From the NCBI GenBank assembly GCA_947589165.1, contig CANQCH010000006.1:1-22981 (forward strand): 22,981 nt of DNA, given 5' to 3'. The notes beneath the pieces are model-generated. The model did not search any database. It was not told where the DNA came from and saw only the letters and a program-made list of their open reading frames with translations. Positions within the stretch are counted from its first letter, which is position 1. The number at the start of each line of letters is the position of its first letter. Made by a program: the position numbers and the translations under genes. This document shows positions 20,801 through 22,981 of this stretch, piece after piece. Source of the stretch: an uncultured Bacilli bacterium (lineage in GTDB: Bacteria > Bacillota_I > Bacilli_A > RF39 > UBA660).

Positions 20801-22981
20801 TTATTTATGTTTATGAACAATTATTTTATCCCAAGCAGCTAACACGGCCGGTAAAAGCAGAATAATTAAAATAGTAGAACAAATAGTACCTTCCGAGATG
20901 GTAGTACAAATTTTAGAAGCAATCGCGGAAGAGAAGTAACCGACGATTAACGTAACAATAATTAAAATGGAAGCACTAGTTAAAATGGTATGCATGGATT
21001 TATTATAAGAAGCAATTAGAGCCTCTTTAATATCCATAGTTTGCCGATGTTCTAAATAATAAGAAGTATAAAGAATGGCATAGTCAATGGTTGCTCCCAT
21101 TAAAATACTTTGAACGATTAGAATGGCAATAAAGTAAACATCATCGCCAATAAAGGATAAGATGCCCATGATTAAGAAGACGGCACATTGAATGGTTAAA
21201 ACTAAAATAATGGGAATTAAGAAGGATTTAAATGTTAAAGCGACGACGATAAAGATAATTAACATCGTAATAATGGTTATTTGATCTAGTTCTTGATTAA
21301 AGGTACTTTTAATATCGTAAGCCATTGGTGAATCCCCAATAATATAAAAATCGTGCATATCTTTATTTAAAGTAGTTTTTAAATTTTTAATAAAGGCAAA
21401 AGTTTCAGAACCTTCTTTAGCTAAACTACTATTTATTAAAACTCGCGAATAAGTGTTACTTAATAATTTTTCTTGGGCATCTTTAATCGTTGTTTTGGCT
21501 TTTATAATGTCGGTGCGATCTTGTTCATCAATATAATCTTTAAATTTAGGGTCATTTAAAATATCTGCATTTAAATAGTTAACAAATTCTTCAATCGTCA
21601 TTTGCCAAGCATCATTATAGTCATAAATGCTACCATAATAAATATACAAAACATTTAAAGTATTTTTATCTAAATTAGCTAACTTGGCTAAAAGATTATA
21701 AGTTTGTTCTAAAGTGTATTTTTCTTTTTTTTCAACTCCCGTCATAATTGTTTGCAGCGTAGTTAATTTCGTTTTTTGATCATTAGTAAACCGGGTTTGA
21801 TATGGCGAATTCGTTAAAACTTTTTGGGTTAAAAAGGTAATCAATTCTTGTAAAGACATTTGGTAATTTTGATGAATGTAGGTAGCATCATATAAACCAT
21901 AAAGTAGTTGCGTATCTTGACTACTTAAATTTAATAATTTAGCGATTTCAGTATAACTATATTTTTGGTTTGTTAAAACACTCGTCATAATTGTATTTAA
22001 AAAATTTAAATCCGTTAATGTTGTACTTGGTAAATTGGAGCTTAATACTTCATCGTTTTGATGGTCTAAAATAAAATCCACAAATTCTTGAACGCTAACT
22101 TTTACTTCGTTATAAGTTGCCGTATAGAGAATAAATAAATTTTTTAAAGTTGCTTCATCCATTTTGACTAAAGGACTTAAAGCTTGATAACTAAATGTTT
22201 CGCCATTTAAGGCACTCGTCATAATCGTATTTAAATATACTAATTCTGGGGTTACAAAACTTTGCGTCGCTTCATTTGTTAAAAGAAAATTCACGAAATC
22301 ATAAGGACTAATGGTTGTTATTTGGGGATCATTAGTTTTAAGATAAATGATTTGGTTAATTATAAATTCATCCAGATTAAAAATTGGCGCCAGTTCACGA
22401 GCTGATAGTTCTTGGTTAAAAAATTCGGGATTACTAAAGTTATTTAATAATTTTAAATTCGTTATATCATCGGAGGTAAAATTACTTGCCATGGTGGAAT
22501 TAGTTATTACGTCATTTAATAAAAAGTTCGTGAATTCAAAAATACTTAAAGTTAAATTATCATTATTTAAACTAAGATAATAAGTATATAAATCATTTAT
22601 GGTTGCTTCGGGTAGTTCTAAAAATTGAGCCATTTGGTTTGCCGAAAGTTTTCGCGTAATTTGTTCTTTATTTAAATATTTAGTTAATAGAGCTAATTTA
22701 CTTTGATCAATCTTGGTTGCATATTTAGGGTTAGATAAAACTTCTTGATTAAGAAAACTCACAAAATCATTTAAACTTAATTTATTATTTTGGTTTAAAG
22801 CTAAATAGTAAACCATTAAATCTTTTAAATCAGCTTCCTTAATAGCTAGAATTTGAGCTAATTCTGTTCTCGTTCTTTTTTGATTCATTAAAGTAGGATC
22901 GGTGAAGTTTTTTAAACGGGTAACGTTATTTTTTGTCGTCTTATCAATTGTCGCATCAATTTTCTTGTTATTATACGCTTT
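20801..22981 (-). CDS. MMPL-family transporter with repeat ectodomain (partial, 5' end outside window)
   Basis: The frame stays open through the window edge (31 codons before the first Met, at 22888), so this is the C-terminal 726 or so residues of a larger protein. The end is the second transmembrane half of an MMPL/RND-type transporter. Membrane helices run through ITIITMLIIFIVVALTF, IPIILVLTIQCAVFLIMGIL and VYFIAILIVQSILMGATIDY with AILYTSYYLEHRQ, and two final helices near the C-terminus. The AT-ID-Y-A motif is typical of helix 4/10 of the superfamily. Most of the visible ectodomain consists of six degenerate repeats. It is probably an exporter of lipids or hydrophobic compounds at the cell membrane. 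Substrate is unknown. Confidence 0.9.
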   Translation of the reverse strand, partial: KAYNNKKIDATIDKTTKNNVTRLKNFTDPTLMNQKRTRTELAQILAIKEADLKDLMVYYLALNQNNKLSLNDFVSFLNQEVLSNPKYATKIDQSKLALLTKYLNKEQITRKLSANQMAQFLELPEATINDLYTYYLSLNNDNLTLSIFEFTNFLLNDVITNSTMASNFTSDDITNLKLLNNFSNPEFFNQELSARELAPIFNLDEFIINQIIYLKTNDPQITTISPYDFVNFLLTNEATQSFVTPELVYLNTIMTSALNGETFSYQALSPLVKMDEATLKNLFILYTATYNEVKVSVQEFVDFILDHQNDEVLSSNLPSTTLTDLNFLNTIMTSVLTNQKYSYTEIAKLLNLSSQDTQLLYGLYDATYIHQNYQMSLQELITFLTQKVLTNSPYQTRFTNDQKTKLTTLQTIMTGVEKKEKYTLEQTYNLLAKLANLDKNTLNVLYIYYGSIYDYNDAWQMTIEEFVNYLNADILNDPKFKDYIDEQDRTDIIKAKTTIKDAQEKLLSNTYSRVLINSSLAKEGSETFAFIKNLKTTLNKDMHDFYIIGDSPMAYDIKSTFNQELDQITIITMLIIFIVVALTFKSFLIPIILVLTIQCAVFLIMGILSFIGDDVYFIAILIVQSILMGATIDYAILYTSYYLEHRQTMDIKEALIASYNKSMHTILTSASILIIVTLIVGYFSSAIASKICTTISEGTICSTILIILLLPAVLAAWDKIIVHKHK
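21480..22880 (-). repeat. Six degenerate 70-80-residue repeats in the MMPL ectodomain
   Basis: Each unit begins near a Ser/Tyr-x-x-E/Q/A segment, followed by a helix ending in L-Y-x-Y-Y or similar, then S-x-x-E/D-F-V-x-F-L with a second helix and V-L-x-N. It closes with a third helix (T-I-M-T-S in several units). Examples are 'LSLNDFVSFLNQEVLSN', 'VSVQEFVDFILDHQ' and 'MTIEEFVNYLNADILND'. The repeat is visible only at protein level; DNA copies are diverged. Confidence 0.75.

Noticed and set aside
22347..22580. Plus-strand open frame of 77 codons within the MMPL gene
   Set aside because: It is antisense to a long real gene and of low complexity.
1..22981. CRISPR array or insertion sequence
   Set aside because: No regularly spaced identical repeats with unique spacers, and no transposase-like protein in any frame; the only strong repeats are within coding regions.

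Overview
The window is AT-rich DNA from a low-GC Gram-positive lineage (Bacillota or a Mycoplasmatota-like relative such as the uncultured gut Bacilli). The evidence is the strong AT bias, Shine-Dalgarno sequences of the AGGAGG/GGTGA type, short intergenic gaps, extended -10 promoters (TGnTATACT) and Gram-positive gene families. UGA is a stop codon here (the spmA gene ends in TGA) and tryptophan is encoded by TGG, so this is not the mycoplasma code. The oxygen-sensitive class III ribonucleotide reductase and an [FeFe] hydrogenase point to an anaerobe. Four spore-associated genes (spoVS, a dacB/dacF-type carboxypeptidase, spmA, spmB) point to a spore-forming ancestor or a present-day spore former.

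Layout: 1-840 is the end of nrdD and all of nrdG, closed by a terminator. 840-2722 is a TetR regulator and a compact [FeFe] hydrogenase in one operon, with a dyad over the -10 box. 2752-4173 is a FAD oxidoreductase fused to a Rieske domain. 4170-5278 is a secreted metallo-beta-lactamase-fold lipoprotein with a DUF3006 partner. 5314-6802 has a histidine phosphatase, an HdeD-like membrane protein and spoVS. 6838-8301 has a small membrane protein, a UPF0736/DUF3603-like protein and a lipoprotein. 8300-10513 is the dacB-spmA-spmB operon. 10564-12888 holds two genes between spmB and rluB: a protein resembling the HopA1 effector family and a MerR regulator with a textbook 19-bp-spacer promoter. 12905-14182 is rluB and a coiled-coil protein. 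14172-15792 (minus) is a minimal Ku plus DNA ligase pair for end joining.

15.9-19.7 kb looks accessory: two zinc-ribbon membrane proteins (one with a Cys-rich repeat ectodomain), a 28-residue-repeat solenoid protein, a Nudix hydrolase, and a frameshifted remnant of a phage KilA-N gene that I could read only by translating the gap. A tRNA-Thr(CGT) with two stem mismatches follows, with its promoter back to back with that of a TIGR01212-type radical SAM gene. The window ends inside an MMPL-family transporter (minus strand) whose ectodomain is built from six degenerate repeats of about 70-80 residues.

How the genes work together: nrdDG makes deoxynucleotides without oxygen. dacB-spmA-spmB-(insertion)-rluB preserves the order known from Bacillus subtilis, where the first three act in spore cortex maturation. 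The nearby Ku/ligase pair fits spore genome repair, as described for B. subtilis, although nothing in the sequence proves spore-specific expression.
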